Shown here in pieces: positions 1-8,014 of a stretch of DNA of 64,000 nucleotides (positions are counted from its first letter, which is position 1; each line of letters starts with the position of its first letter). The notes under the pieces were generated by a model. That model ran no database searches. It was not told the DNA's origin and saw only the letters and a program-made list of their open reading frames with translations. The stretch spans positions 1,302,001 to 1,366,000 of the forward strand of contig NZ_CP017113.1 in assembly GCF_001720465.1 (NCBI RefSeq), in the 5' to 3' direction. The stretch comes from Porphyrobacter sp. LM 6. GTDB lineage: Bacteria; Pseudomonadota; Alphaproteobacteria; Sphingomonadales; Sphingomonadaceae. The position numbers were made by a program, and so were the translations under genes.

Positions 1-61
1 CAAATTTGGCGGACTGACTCGCATTTCCCGAAGGCTTGCCCTAAATGGAGCGTTATGAGCA

Positions 62-79
62 GCCGGGGTGCGCCCCGGC
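62..79. terminator. Short GC hairpin before tatA
   Basis: A 7-bp stem GCCGGGG/CCCCGGC with a 4-base loop lies about 45 bases upstream of tatA. It has no T-tract, so it may be a weak terminator for whatever gene lies to the left of the window or just a leader structure. No reading frame in bases 1-123 resembles a recognisable gene end. Confidence 0.3.
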
Positions 80-123
80 CAATCGGAGCGGCCATTCCCC
101 CGCCGCCGTTCAGGAGTTGAGAC

Positions 124-360
124 ATGGGTAGCTTTTCGATCTGGCACTGGCTGATTGTGCTGGTGATCGTGCTGGTGCTGTTCGGCCGCGGCCGTATCTC
201 CGAGATGATGGGCGATTTCGGCAAGGGCATTTCGAGCTTCAAGAAGGGCCTCAACGAGACCGAGGAAACCGCCGCCAAGGCCGCTCGGATCGAACCGCCT
301 GCGCCCACGCCGAGCGAAACCGCCCCTACGGCCGACAAGACCGACACCACCGGCGCTTGA
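124..360 (+). CDS. tatA: Sec-independent translocase subunit TatA
   Basis: This 78-residue protein is the pore-forming small subunit of the twin-arginine translocase, which moves folded proteins across the inner membrane. It shows the family layout: a short N-terminus, one transmembrane helix at residues 8-20 ([13 protein letters not shown]), an FGRGRI hinge, an amphipathic helix with the [11 protein letters not shown] pattern, and a polar, Pro/Thr-rich tail. The start is set by AGGAG at 111-116, seven to eight bases before ATG. It opens the tatABC operon; tatB follows after 37 bases and tatC overlaps tatB. TatA and TatE are hard to tell apart by sequence, but position before tatB and tatC supports TatA. 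Confidence 0.95.
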   Translation: MGSFSIWHWLIVLVIVLVLFGRGRISEMMGDFGKGISSFKKGLNETEETAAKAARIEPPAPTPSETAPTADKTDTTGA

Positions 361-397
361 GCGCCCGGTCAAGGAGGCGGCACGGCCGCACCGCGCC

Positions 398-793
398 ATG
401 TTCGATATCGGTGCTTCCGAACTGCTGGTCATCCTGATCGTCGCGGTCGTCGTGATCGGGCCGAAGGACCTGCCGCTCGCCATGCGCACCGCCGGACGCT
501 GGATCGGCAAGATGCGGCGGATGTCGGCGCATTTCCGTTCGGGCATCGACGCGATGGTGCGCGAGGCCGAGCTGGAGGAAATGGAAAAGAAGTGGAAGGC
601 GCAGAACGAGGAAATCATGCGCCGTTCCGCTGCTTTGACGGAAGCCGAAGCGGGCGCTCCGGTGATGACCGGCCCGCCCCCCGTGGCAGCGCCGGTACCG
701 CCGCCGGTTGACGCGCCGCCGCCGCTTGACACCCCGCCACCAGCCGAAACACCGCCCGCCGATCCTGCGCCGAAGGGGGCAGGCGATGTTTGA
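398..793 (+). CDS. tatB: Sec-independent translocase subunit TatB
   Basis: TatB forms the substrate receptor with TatC in the twin-arginine translocase. The 131-residue product begins MFDIGASELLVILIVAVVVI, the typical TatB membrane anchor with the conserved Glu at residue 8, followed by GPKDLP and a long amphipathic helix (residues 25-80) containing a charged coiled segment. The last 40 residues are a Pro/Ala-rich tail of low complexity, common in alphaproteobacterial TatB proteins. Its stop codon overlaps the start of tatC by eight bases, so the two are translationally coupled. Confidence 0.95.
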   Translation: MFDIGASELLVILIVAVVVIGPKDLPLAMRTAGRWIGKMRRMSAHFRSGIDAMVREAELEEMEKKWKAQNEEIMRRSAALTEAEAGAPVMTGPPPVAAPVPPPVDAPPPLDTPPPAETPPADPAPKGAGDV

Positions 794-1595
794 GGTCAAG
801 GATCTCGACGAGACGCGCGCGCCGCTGCTCGACCACCTGATCGAGCTGCGCACCCGCATCATCCGTGCCTTGCTGGCGCTCGGTGTGGGCTTTGCGATTT
901 GCCTCTATTTCTCGGACGAAATTCTCGGCCTGCTGATCTTTCCGCTCAAGCAGGCTTTCCCCAACGGGCAGGGCCAGCTGATCTTCACCAAGCTGCCAGA
1001 AGTGTTCTTCGTCGAACTGAAAGTGGCGCTGTTCGCCGGGTTCATGGTGAGTTTTCCGGTCATCGCCAACCAGCTCTGGGCCTTTGTCGCGCCGGGGCTC
1101 TATGCGCGCGAGAAGAAAGCCTTCCTGCCGTTCCTGTTCGCAACGCCGGTGCTGTTTGGCGCGGGCGCATCGCTGGCCTATTTCGTGGTCATGCCGACCG
1201 CGTTCCGGTTCTTCCTCGGCTTTGGCGGCGAGGCGGGCGGGCTCAAGGTCGAGGCGCTGCCGAGCGCGGGGGAATACCTCAGTCTCGTAATGCAGTTCAT
1301 TCTCGGCTTCGGGATCACATTCCTTTTGCCGGTGCTGCTGTTGCTGCTCCACCGCGCCGGGATCGTCACCCGCGCGCAGATGGTGGCGGCGCGGCGCTAT
1401 GTGATCGTGGTGATCTTCGTCATCGCGGCGATCGTAACCCCGCCCGATCCCGGCTCGCAGATCATTCTCGCACTGCCGCTGTGCCTGCTGTTTGAAGCCT
1501 CGCTGTTCCTGATGCGCTGGCAGGAAAAGGCGGTCGCCGCCGACAAGGCCGCGCGCGAAGCCGAGGAAGCGGCGGAGAAGGCGGCAGCGGAGTAG
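786..1595 (+). CDS. tatC: Sec-independent translocase subunit TatC
   Basis: TatC is the polytopic subunit that recognises the twin-arginine signal peptide. The start is the ATG at 786, giving 269 residues beginning MFEVKDLDETRAPLLDHLIELR. The N-terminal LxxHLxELRxR motif is the family hallmark and rules out the longer frame that opens upstream inside tatB. About six membrane helices can be drawn, with the conserved FxVELKVALFAGF and PDPGSQ regions (the Pro-Asp before helix 6). The tail is Ala/Glu-rich and charged. Its TAG stop at 1593-1595 directly abuts the stop codon of the opposite-strand amidohydrolase, leaving no bases between the two convergent genes. Confidence 0.96.
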   Translation: MFEVKDLDETRAPLLDHLIELRTRIIRALLALGVGFAICLYFSDEILGLLIFPLKQAFPNGQGQLIFTKLPEVFFVELKVALFAGFMVSFPVIANQLWAFVAPGLYAREKKAFLPFLFATPVLFGAGASLAYFVVMPTAFRFFLGFGGEAGGLKVEALPSAGEYLSLVMQFILGFGITFLLPVLLLLLHRAGIVTRAQMVAARRYVIVVIFVIAAIVTPPDPGSQIILALPLCLLFEASLFLMRWQEKAVAADKAAREAEEAAEKAAAE

Positions 1596-3251
1596 TTACT
1601 CCGCGCCTTTGACCTTCACCCCGCCGATCCACACTTCATGTATCTGCGTCTGGCGGATCGCGTCGGGCGAGGCGAACAGCGGGTCCCGGTCAACCAGCAG
1701 GAAGTCCGCCCGCTCGCCCGGGATCAGCCGGCCGAAGCGGCCCTCGGCAAATCCGGCATAGGCAGCATCGGAGGTGAACCCGGCGAGCGCGGCTTCGCGG
1801 CTCACGCTCTCCTCCGGGAACCACCCGCCAAAGGGCTGGCCGCTCGCATCGGTGCGGCTGATCGCGGCGGCCATGCCGGCCCAGGGATCGGCAGGTTCCA
1901 CCGGCGCGTCGGAACCGAACGCCAGTCGACCGCCCACGCTCATCACAGAGCGCCACGGATAGGCGCCCTTGAGCCGGTCCGGCCCGAGCCGCGCTTCGGC
2001 CATGAGCCGGTCGGACGTCTGGTGCAGCGGCTGCATCGAGGCGATCACCCCGTGCTGGCCGAGGCGCGGCAGGTCTGCCGGATCGACGATCTGCGCGTGT
2101 TCGATCCGCCAGCGGCGGTCGCCCTCGTAGCTCGCCGACAATTCCTCGATAGCCCCTAGCACTTCGGCATTGGCGGCATCGCCGATCGCGTGAACGGCAG
2201 TCTGGAAATTGTCCATCGCCGCACGGCTCATCAGGTTGCGGAGCTGGGTCGGCGAGAGCAGCGGCAACCCGCGTGTGCCGTGCTCGTCGGCGTAGGGCTG
2301 TTTGAGGCTGGCCCCGCGTGATCCCAATGCGCCGTCAAGGAACAGCTTGATCCCGCCCATCCGCAGCCGGTCGCCATAGAGCCAGCCGGTGGGCTGCGGC
2401 CCGGCCATCAGTTCGAGCGTTTCGAAGCTGTCGGCATAGGACATGATGCGGATCCGCAACCGCCCTTCATCGCCCGCCCGGCGGAAGGTCGTCCAGTCAG
2501 GGGCCTTGGTTCCCATGTCGGCCACCGCAGTCACGCCCTTGGCCAGCAGCACGTCCTGCGCGGCGGCGAAGGCGAGATCGCGGTCTTCCGGGCGGGGCGG
2601 GGGAACGACCGCGCCGATCAGCGGCACCGCCTTGTCGACGAAGACGCCCGCCGGATTGCCCTTGGCATCGCGGATGATCTTGCCGCCCGCCGGATCGGGG
2701 GTCTTGGCGGTGATGCCTGCCGTGGTGATCGCCAGCGTGTTCGCCCAGTTGGCGTGATTATCCGCCCGTTCGAGCCACACCGGGCGGTCGCTCACCACCG
2801 CGTCGAGTTCGGCGGCAGTGGGGAACCGGCCGAGGCCCCACTTCTCCTGGTTCCAGCCGCGACCGAGGATCCACGGGCGGCCCGGATTGGCCTCGGCAAA
2901 GGCCTTGATCTTGGCGAGCGCGTTCTCGAGCGAAGTCGTATCCGACAGGTCGAGCGTCAGCGCGGCAAAGCCGATGTCCATCACGTGGACGTGCGCGTCG
3001 ATCATGCCGGGGAGCATCACCTTGCCCTCGCCATCAAGCCGGTAATCGACCTGCGGACGCGCCTCGCCGCGGGCGAGCACCTGCGTAACCTTGCCGTCCT
3101 CGTCGAACACCAGGCCGGTGAAGCGCTTGACCTTGCCGTCGGCGTCGATGGTCACCCCGTCGACATTGTCGACCAGCGTATCGGCCCACGCGGGCGCCGA
3201 GAGAGCAAAGGTGGAAACGGCAGCAAGCGAAACGGCGGCAAAGCGGAGCAT
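1596..3251 (-). CDS. Secreted YtcJ-type amidohydrolase
   Basis: This is a metal-dependent amidohydrolase of the YtcJ/AepA group (amidohydrolase family 3), with unknown substrate. The start is taken at 3251 because it gives a clean signal peptide (MLRFAAVSLAAVSTFALSAP, cleavage after AWA) and has AAGGA six bases upstream; the open frame extends further but adds an implausible Arg-rich leader. The 551-residue protein shows the first metal motif DAHVHVMD near residue 70, the WILGRGWNQEKW segment typical of the group, HAIGDAANAEV and EHAQIVDPAD further on, and the late FGSDAPVEPADPW motif carrying the metal-binding Asp. It is therefore predicted periplasmic. It is divergent from ilvA and convergent with tatC; no operon partner is evident. 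Confidence 0.9.
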   Translation of the reverse strand: MLRFAAVSLAAVSTFALSAPAWADTLVDNVDGVTIDADGKVKRFTGLVFDEDGKVTQVLARGEARPQVDYRLDGEGKVMLPGMIDAHVHVMDIGFAALTLDLSDTTSLENALAKIKAFAEANPGRPWILGRGWNQEKWGLGRFPTAAELDAVVSDRPVWLERADNHANWANTLAITTAGITAKTPDPAGGKIIRDAKGNPAGVFVDKAVPLIGAVVPPPRPEDRDLAFAAAQDVLLAKGVTAVADMGTKAPDWTTFRRAGDEGRLRIRIMSYADSFETLELMAGPQPTGWLYGDRLRMGGIKLFLDGALGSRGASLKQPYADEHGTRGLPLLSPTQLRNLMSRAAMDNFQTAVHAIGDAANAEVLGAIEELSASYEGDRRWRIEHAQIVDPADLPRLGQHGVIASMQPLHQTSDRLMAEARLGPDRLKGAYPWRSVMSVGGRLAFGSDAPVEPADPWAGMAAAISRTDASGQPFGGWFPEESVSREAALAGFTSDAAYAGFAEGRFGRLIPGERADFLLVDRDPLFASPDAIRQTQIHEVWIGGVKVKGAE

Positions 3252-3354
3252 GGCGATCCTTGGACTAGGCAGGGAAATGCGGGTGGAGCGCTTGCTATCG
3301 CGTTGCCGCACGCTTGCCAACGGGCGCGCGCATACGAAATCCTCGGCCAAGTGA

Positions 3355-3382
3355 TTGCCCTTGCGGCCCCAAGCGCCTAATC
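3355..3382 (+). promoter_or_regulatory. Putative promoter of ilvA
   Basis: TTGCCC (3355-3360), a 16-base spacer and CTAATC (3377-3382) lie just before the ilvA start. The same TTGCnn-N16-CTAATn layout occurs before cysK and before tRNA-Ala, and the 11 bases AAGCGCCTAAT leading into the -10 element are identical here and at cysK. The leader would be only a few bases. This is inferred from spacing and similarity only. Confidence 0.4.
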
Positions 3383-3393
3383 GCGGCGGCACT

Positions 3394-4656
3394 ATGTCCA
3401 CGCAGCTTGCATCATCCAGCCCCAAAGGTGCCGCCGCCACGCCGGCCGACCTGACCCTTGACGACGTTCGCGCCGCCGCCGCCCGCATTGCCGGTGCGGT
3501 GGTCAACACGCCGATGATGCACTCGATTACCCTGTCGGAAATTACCGGCGCGGATATCTGGCTGAAGTTCGAGAACCTTCAGTTCACCGCCGCCTACAAG
3601 GAACGCGGTGCGCTCAACGCGCTGCTCCAGCTCAATGACGAGCAGCGCGCGCGCGGTGTGATCGCGGCCTCGGCAGGCAACCATTCGCAAGGTCTCAGCT
3701 ACCACGGCACCCGCCTCGGCGTGCCGGTTACCATCGTCATGCCGCGCACCACGCCGACGGTGAAGGTGATGCAGACCGAAAGCGTCGGCGGCAAGGTCGT
3801 GCTCGAAGGCGAGACCTTCGATGAAGCCTATGCCCATGCGAGGAAGCTCGAAGGCGAGCTGGGCCTGACCTTCGTCCACCCCTTCGATGATCCGCACGTT
3901 GCGGCGGGCGCAGGCACGGTCGCGCTCGAAATGCTCACCGTGAAGCCCGATCTCGATTGCATCGTCACGCCGATTGGCGGGGGCGGGTTGATTTCGGGGA
4001 TGGCGACCGTCGCCAAGGCGATGAACCCGGCGATCGAGGTTGTCGGCGTGCAGGCCGCGCTGTTCCCGTCGATGTTCGACCGGATCAAGGGCGCGAATCT
4101 CCCCTGCGGCGGCGACACGCTGGCTGAAGGCATTGCGGTCAAGCAGCCGGGTGACTTCACCGCCAAGGTTATTGCCGAACGGGTGGACGACATTCTTCTC
4201 GTGGACGAACCCGCGCTCGAAAAGGCGGTGGCGCTGCTGCTCCAGATCGAAAAGACCGTGGTTGAAGGCGCGGGCGCAGCGGGTCTTGCCGCGGTGCTCA
4301 GCAATCCGGCGCGATTTGCCGGCAAGAGCATCGGCCTCGCGTTATGCGGCGGCAATATCGACACCCGCCTGCTCGCCAACGTGCTGCTGCGCGATCTGGC
4401 GCGGCAGGGACGTCTGGCCCGCCTCAGGATCACGTTGCAGGACCGCCCCGGCGCGCTGTTCAAGGTCATGCGCCTGTTTGACGAGCACAACGTCAACATC
4501 ATCGAGATCTATCACCAGCGCATCTTCACCACGCTGCCCGCCAAGGGCCTGATAACCGATATCGAATGCGAGGCGCGCGATGCCGAGCAGGTCGAACGGC
4601 TGGTCGAAGGGCTGCGCGCCAAGGGCTATTCGGTGCAGCTGGTCGAACTGGGCTGA
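3394..4656 (+). CDS. ilvA: Threonine ammonia-lyase
   Basis: The enzyme deaminates threonine to 2-oxobutanoate using pyridoxal phosphate, the first step towards isoleucine. The 420-residue protein has the PLP-lysine motif AAYKERGALN (around residue 65), the SAGNHSQG phosphate-ring loop, the Gly-rich PIGGGGLISG loop near residue 195, and a single C-terminal ACT-like domain (LRITLQDRPGALFKVMRLF, residues about 345-420). This length and single ACT domain fit the short form rather than the 514-residue E. coli IlvA with two regulatory domains; a catabolic role cannot be excluded. The ATG at 3394 is preferred because the upstream GTG-less extension adds residues encoded by the putative promoter. Confidence 0.93.
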   Translation: MSTQLASSSPKGAAATPADLTLDDVRAAAARIAGAVVNTPMMHSITLSEITGADIWLKFENLQFTAAYKERGALNALLQLNDEQRARGVIAASAGNHSQGLSYHGTRLGVPVTIVMPRTTPTVKVMQTESVGGKVVLEGETFDEAYAHARKLEGELGLTFVHPFDDPHVAAGAGTVALEMLTVKPDLDCIVTPIGGGGLISGMATVAKAMNPAIEVVGVQAALFPSMFDRIKGANLPCGGDTLAEGIAVKQPGDFTAKVIAERVDDILLVDEPALEKAVALLLQIEKTVVEGAGAAGLAAVLSNPARFAGKSIGLALCGGNIDTRLLANVLLRDLARQGRLARLRITLQDRPGALFKVMRLFDEHNVNIIEIYHQRIFTTLPAKGLITDIECEARDAEQVERLVEGLRAKGYSVQLVELG

Positions 4657-4766
4657 TCCAAGCGAAAATCGGGTGAGGCTGGCCGGGCGATTGTCCCGGG
4701 ATGTGTCGTGGTGTGCGCGCTTTTGCGGCTGCGTTCTGCGGCTCAAGCAACTTTCGCGCTATTTTC

Positions 4767-4785
4767 ATGGTTAAGGGACTTTTAC
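4767..4785. promoter_or_regulatory. Possible CtrA-type binding site
   Basis: ATGGTTAA (reverse complement of the CtrA half-site TTAACCAT) is followed so that TTAA and TTAC are seven bases apart, matching TTAA-N7-TTAC. The site is about 80 bases before bpt. A second TTAA occurs at 4815-4818 without the correct spacing. Function is inferred from motif similarity only. Confidence 0.3.
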
Positions 4786-4863
4786 CGACGCGAAGGTGCA
4801 GGCATAAGATTTTCTTAACACTCGCACCCGCGATTCACGCGCGCAGAAGGATAGGCCCCAGCT

Positions 4864-5709
4864 GTGACGGCACCGATCCGCTTTCCCCGGTTCTTCGTGA
4901 CCAGCCCTGCGCCGTGCCCCTATCTACCGGGCCGCAGCGAGCGCAAGGTGTTCACCGAACTCAAAGGCGCGCACGCCGATCAGTTGAACGAGGCGCTGGG
5001 CCGCATCGGGTTCCGCCGCAGCCAGACGGTCGCCTACCGGCCCTCCTGCCTCGATTGCCATGCCTGCGTGTCGGTGCGCGTGGTGGCCAGCAAGTTTGTG
5101 CCTTCCGGCACGCAGAAGCGCGATCTCAAGCGCAATGCCGATCTGGTCGTCACCGAATGCCGCCCTTGGGCCACTGACGAACAATTCGCGCTGCTCGCCA
5201 AATATCTCGGCGCGCGCCATCCCGACGGCGGCATGTCGGCGATGGACGAGCTCGATTATGCCGACATGATCGAACACACGCCGGTCAACAGCGTGGTGAC
5301 CGAGTATCGCGAACCCGATGTCGGCGGCCGGCCCGGTCGGCTGGTCGGCGCTTGCCTGACCGACCGGCAGGGCGACGGGCTGTCGATGATCTATTCGTTC
5401 TACGATCCCGATCTGGAAGGCCGGGCGGGGCTGGGGAACTACATCATCCTCGATCACATCATGCGCGCGGCCGCTGAGGGCCTGCCCTATGTCTATCTCG
5501 GGTACTGGGTCGAGGGCAGCCCGCGGATGCAGTACAAAGTGCGCTATCGCCCGCTTGAGCGCTTGACCCGCGAAGGCTGGCAGTTGATGGACACCGAGGA
5601 ACAGCATCGGCTGATCGTCGCAGCGACCGCGCCGCGCCGTACGCCGGACTTGGCGTTGGCCGGAGTGCGAGGCAAGGATGGCCAGCCTATCAAGTTTCCG
5701 GGAAGCTGA
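4864..5709 (+). CDS. bpt: Aspartate/glutamate leucyltransferase
   Basis: Bpt transfers leucine from Leu-tRNA to proteins with an N-terminal Asp or Glu, marking them for the ClpS/ClpAP N-end-rule pathway. The 281-residue product matches the bacterial Ate1-like family: the N-terminal [20 protein letters not shown] block, the CLDCHAC cysteine cluster around residues 60-66, then the acetyltransferase-like C-terminal domain with [23 protein letters not shown] and the YRPLERL ending. It uses a GTG start; AGAAGGA lies upstream. tamA begins inside its last 32 bases. Assignment to Bpt rather than arginyltransferase follows the bacterial family norm, and its exact amino-acid specificity is inference. 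Confidence 0.9.
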   Translation: MTAPIRFPRFFVTSPAPCPYLPGRSERKVFTELKGAHADQLNEALGRIGFRRSQTVAYRPSCLDCHACVSVRVVASKFVPSGTQKRDLKRNADLVVTECRPWATDEQFALLAKYLGARHPDGGMSAMDELDYADMIEHTPVNSVVTEYREPDVGGRPGRLVGACLTDRQGDGLSMIYSFYDPDLEGRAGLGNYIILDHIMRAAAEGLPYVYLGYWVEGSPRMQYKVRYRPLERLTREGWQLMDTEEQHRLIVAATAPRRTPDLALAGVRGKDGQPIKFPGS

Positions 5710-8014
5710 GCACAGCCGCGCTCGCGCGTCCGGTTTTCTCTTTCGCGAAGGATGGGGTCACGGGGCGTCAGCGCTGATGCTGGCGCTGGCGTTGGCTTTC
5801 TGGGCTGCTACCACCCCGCTCGCCGCCCAATCCCAGCCCGCAGCAGAAGTGAGCGAGGATGCGCCGCCTCCCGAACCGGTCGAGGTGCCGCAAAACCTTG
5901 CCGATCTGATCCCGGATGCGGCGGTGACCGATCCCGAAGCCTGGGCGGCTGCCGGGGTGGACGCGATGGCAGTCGAACCTGATCTCGCCAGCCCCGATCT
6001 TGACCCCGTCCTGGCCGAGCTTGACGCCGCCCTGACCCCGGGCAGCCCCGATGTTGACCCCGGCTTGCTGCCCGAAACCGAGGCCATGCTGGCCGAATCC
6101 GCCTTCGATGTGCCGGAACCGTTACCGTCCGATCCCGATCTTGAGGCGCTTGCAATGATCGCCGCTCCGGTGCTTGGCGATGTGCCCGAACTGACCGAAA
6201 CCAAGGTCAGCAGCACGCTCGTTCTGGCCTTGCCCAAAAACCCCGACGCATTTCCGGAGCGCGCCGAATTCGTACAGCGTTTCAGGGATTTGTCGACCTT
6301 GCGCGGTCTGGATGAGGGCAAGGATTCGGCGCCGCAGGTGGCCGCACGGGCACGTTCGGACGAGATCCTGCTCGGCGATATTCTGCGCACCTATGGCTAT
6401 TACGGCGGGGATGTGGTGCGCCAGCTCTCGGGCGGCCGCCGCGCGCGCGAGGAGGAAACCGGCGAAGTCGATGACAGCGCGAGCGAGCCCAGCGTCCGCT
6501 TCGACATCCTCCCCGGCGAACGCTACCGCTTCGGGCGGATCGATCTGGGCGCGCTGCCCACGCTGCCCGAGCCCGATGCCAGCCGGTTGACGCAGGCCTT
6601 CGGCATCGCTTCGGGCGATCCGCTTTATGCCGACCGCATCATCGAACGCGAGATCGAACTGCGGGTGGCGCTGGGTGAAAGCGGCTATCCCTTCGCAGCC
6701 GTCGCCGAGCCGGAGCTGCTGATCGACCACGCCCGCGCCGAAGGTGACCTGACGCTCGATGTCCAGCCGCGCGGCAAATATGTGTTCGGCGACGTCACCA
6801 GCAGCGACCCGCGCTTCCTGTCGGGCCGTCACCTTGCCGAGATCGCGCGCTTCGATGAGGGCGATGTCTTCCAGCAAAGCCTAGAGACCGATCTGCGCCG
6901 CGCGATCATCGCCACCGGCCTCGTCTCGAGCGTCACCGTCACCCCGCGCGAAACCCGTGCGCCGCAGGATGGGCAGCCGGGCGAAGTCGCACTCGACGTC
7001 GCGTTCGAACGGGCGCCGCTTCGTACGATCGCAGGCGCGATCGGTTACGGAACCGAGGACGGTTTCAAGCTTGAGACGCGCTGGGAGCACCGCAATCTGT
7101 TCCCGCCCGAGGGAGCGCTCAGGCTGCGCGGCATCCTCGGCACGCGCGAAACACTCGCGAGTATCGGGGTGCGGCGCAACAACTTCCGCGGCCGCGATCA
7201 GGTGCTGAGCGTCGATCTGTTTGCGAGCGATATCACCACGGAGGCGGTCGATGCGCGCGGCTTCGGGATGCGGACGACGTTCGAGAAGGTGTCGAACATC
7301 CTGTTCCAGAAGCCGGTCAGCTGGCAGCTCGGCGGCGAACTGCTCTACACCGACGAGCGAAACCGCACGGTGCGCATCGGGCCGGGCGGGCCGTTGCCAC
7401 GCCGCACCTACACCATTGGCGGGTTGTTCGGCAGCATCACGCTCGATGCGAGCGATGATCTGCTCGACCCGAGCGAGGGTTACCGCGCGACGATGTTCCT
7501 CGCGCCGGAAGTCTCGCGAGCGGGCGGGGCCGAAACCTTCTATCTGCGCGCCCAGGCCGATGCGAGCGCCTACCAGCTGGTCGGATCGACCGTGCTTGCC
7601 GGACGGGTGCGTGCGGCGACCATTCAGGGTGCGCCTGCCGAGGATATTGCGCCGTCGCGGCGGCTTTATGGCGGCGGGGGCGCATCGGTGCGCGGCTACG
7701 GGTTCCAGGGTGTCGGCCCGCGCGACACGGTCGGTAACCCGGTCGGCGGGGCCTCGCTGGTCGAATTCGCGCTCGAAGCGCGGGTGGAAACGCCGCTGCT
7801 GGGCGGGGCGGTTGAGGTGGTGCCGTTCCTCGATGCGGGATCGGTCGGCCGCGATTCCACGCCGGACTTCGCCGACATCCGCTTCGGCGCCGGGATCGGC
7901 ATTCGGTACAAGACCACTTTCGGCCCGATCCGCGTCGATGTCGCAACGCCGCTCAATCCCACCCAGTTCGATAGCCCGGTGGTGGTCTATGTTAGTCTCG
8001 GGCAGGCGTTCTGA
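5678..8014 (+). CDS. tamA: Outer-membrane assembly protein TamA (Omp85 family)
   Basis: TamA works with TamB to insert autotransporters and other beta-barrel proteins into the outer membrane. The C-terminal half is an Omp85 barrel ending in a terminal Phe (VYVSLGQAF), with the lid-lock-type motif [17 protein letters not shown] near residue 665. POTRA-like domains fill residues about 210-440 ([25 protein letters not shown]). A signal-like helix spans residues 33-50. Two starts are possible: ATG 5678, overlapping bpt by 32 bases with GAGG five bases upstream, or ATG 5777, which begins right at the signal helix. Residues 50-200 form an acidic Pro/Asp/Leu-rich extension absent from E. coli TamA. 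Confidence 0.9.
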   Translation: MASLSSFREAEHSRARASGFLFREGWGHGASALMLALALAFWAATTPLAAQSQPAAEVSEDAPPPEPVEVPQNLADLIPDAAVTDPEAWAAAGVDAMAVEPDLASPDLDPVLAELDAALTPGSPDVDPGLLPETEAMLAESAFDVPEPLPSDPDLEALAMIAAPVLGDVPELTETKVSSTLVLALPKNPDAFPERAEFVQRFRDLSTLRGLDEGKDSAPQVAARARSDEILLGDILRTYGYYGGDVVRQLSGGRRAREEETGEVDDSASEPSVRFDILPGERYRFGRIDLGALPTLPEPDASRLTQAFGIASGDPLYADRIIEREIELRVALGESGYPFAAVAEPELLIDHARAEGDLTLDVQPRGKYVFGDVTSSDPRFLSGRHLAEIARFDEGDVFQQSLETDLRRAIIATGLVSSVTVTPRETRAPQDGQPGEVALDVAFERAPLRTIAGAIGYGTEDGFKLETRWEHRNLFPPEGALRLRGILGTRETLASIGVRRNNFRGRDQVLSVDLFASDITTEAVDARGFGMRTTFEKVSNILFQKPVSWQLGGELLYTDERNRTVRIGPGGPLPRRTYTIGGLFGSITLDASDDLLDPSEGYRATMFLAPEVSRAGGAETFYLRAQADASAYQLVGSTVLAGRVRAATIQGAPAEDIAPSRRLYGGGGASVRGYGFQGVGPRDTVGNPVGGASLVEFALEARVETPLLGGAVEVVPFLDAGSVGRDSTPDFADIRFGAGIGIRYKTTFGPIRVDVATPLNPTQFDSPVVVYVSLGQAF

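Noticed and set aside
1..120. Open frame at the left edge
   Set aside because: It is open by chance over 39 codons, shows no recognisable protein end, and overlaps the hairpin and ribosome site of tatA.
3252..3509. 86-codon N-terminal extension of the amidohydrolase
   Set aside because: It overlaps the ilvA start on the other strand, is Arg/Ser-rich, and the internal ATG at 3251 has a signal peptide and ribosome site.
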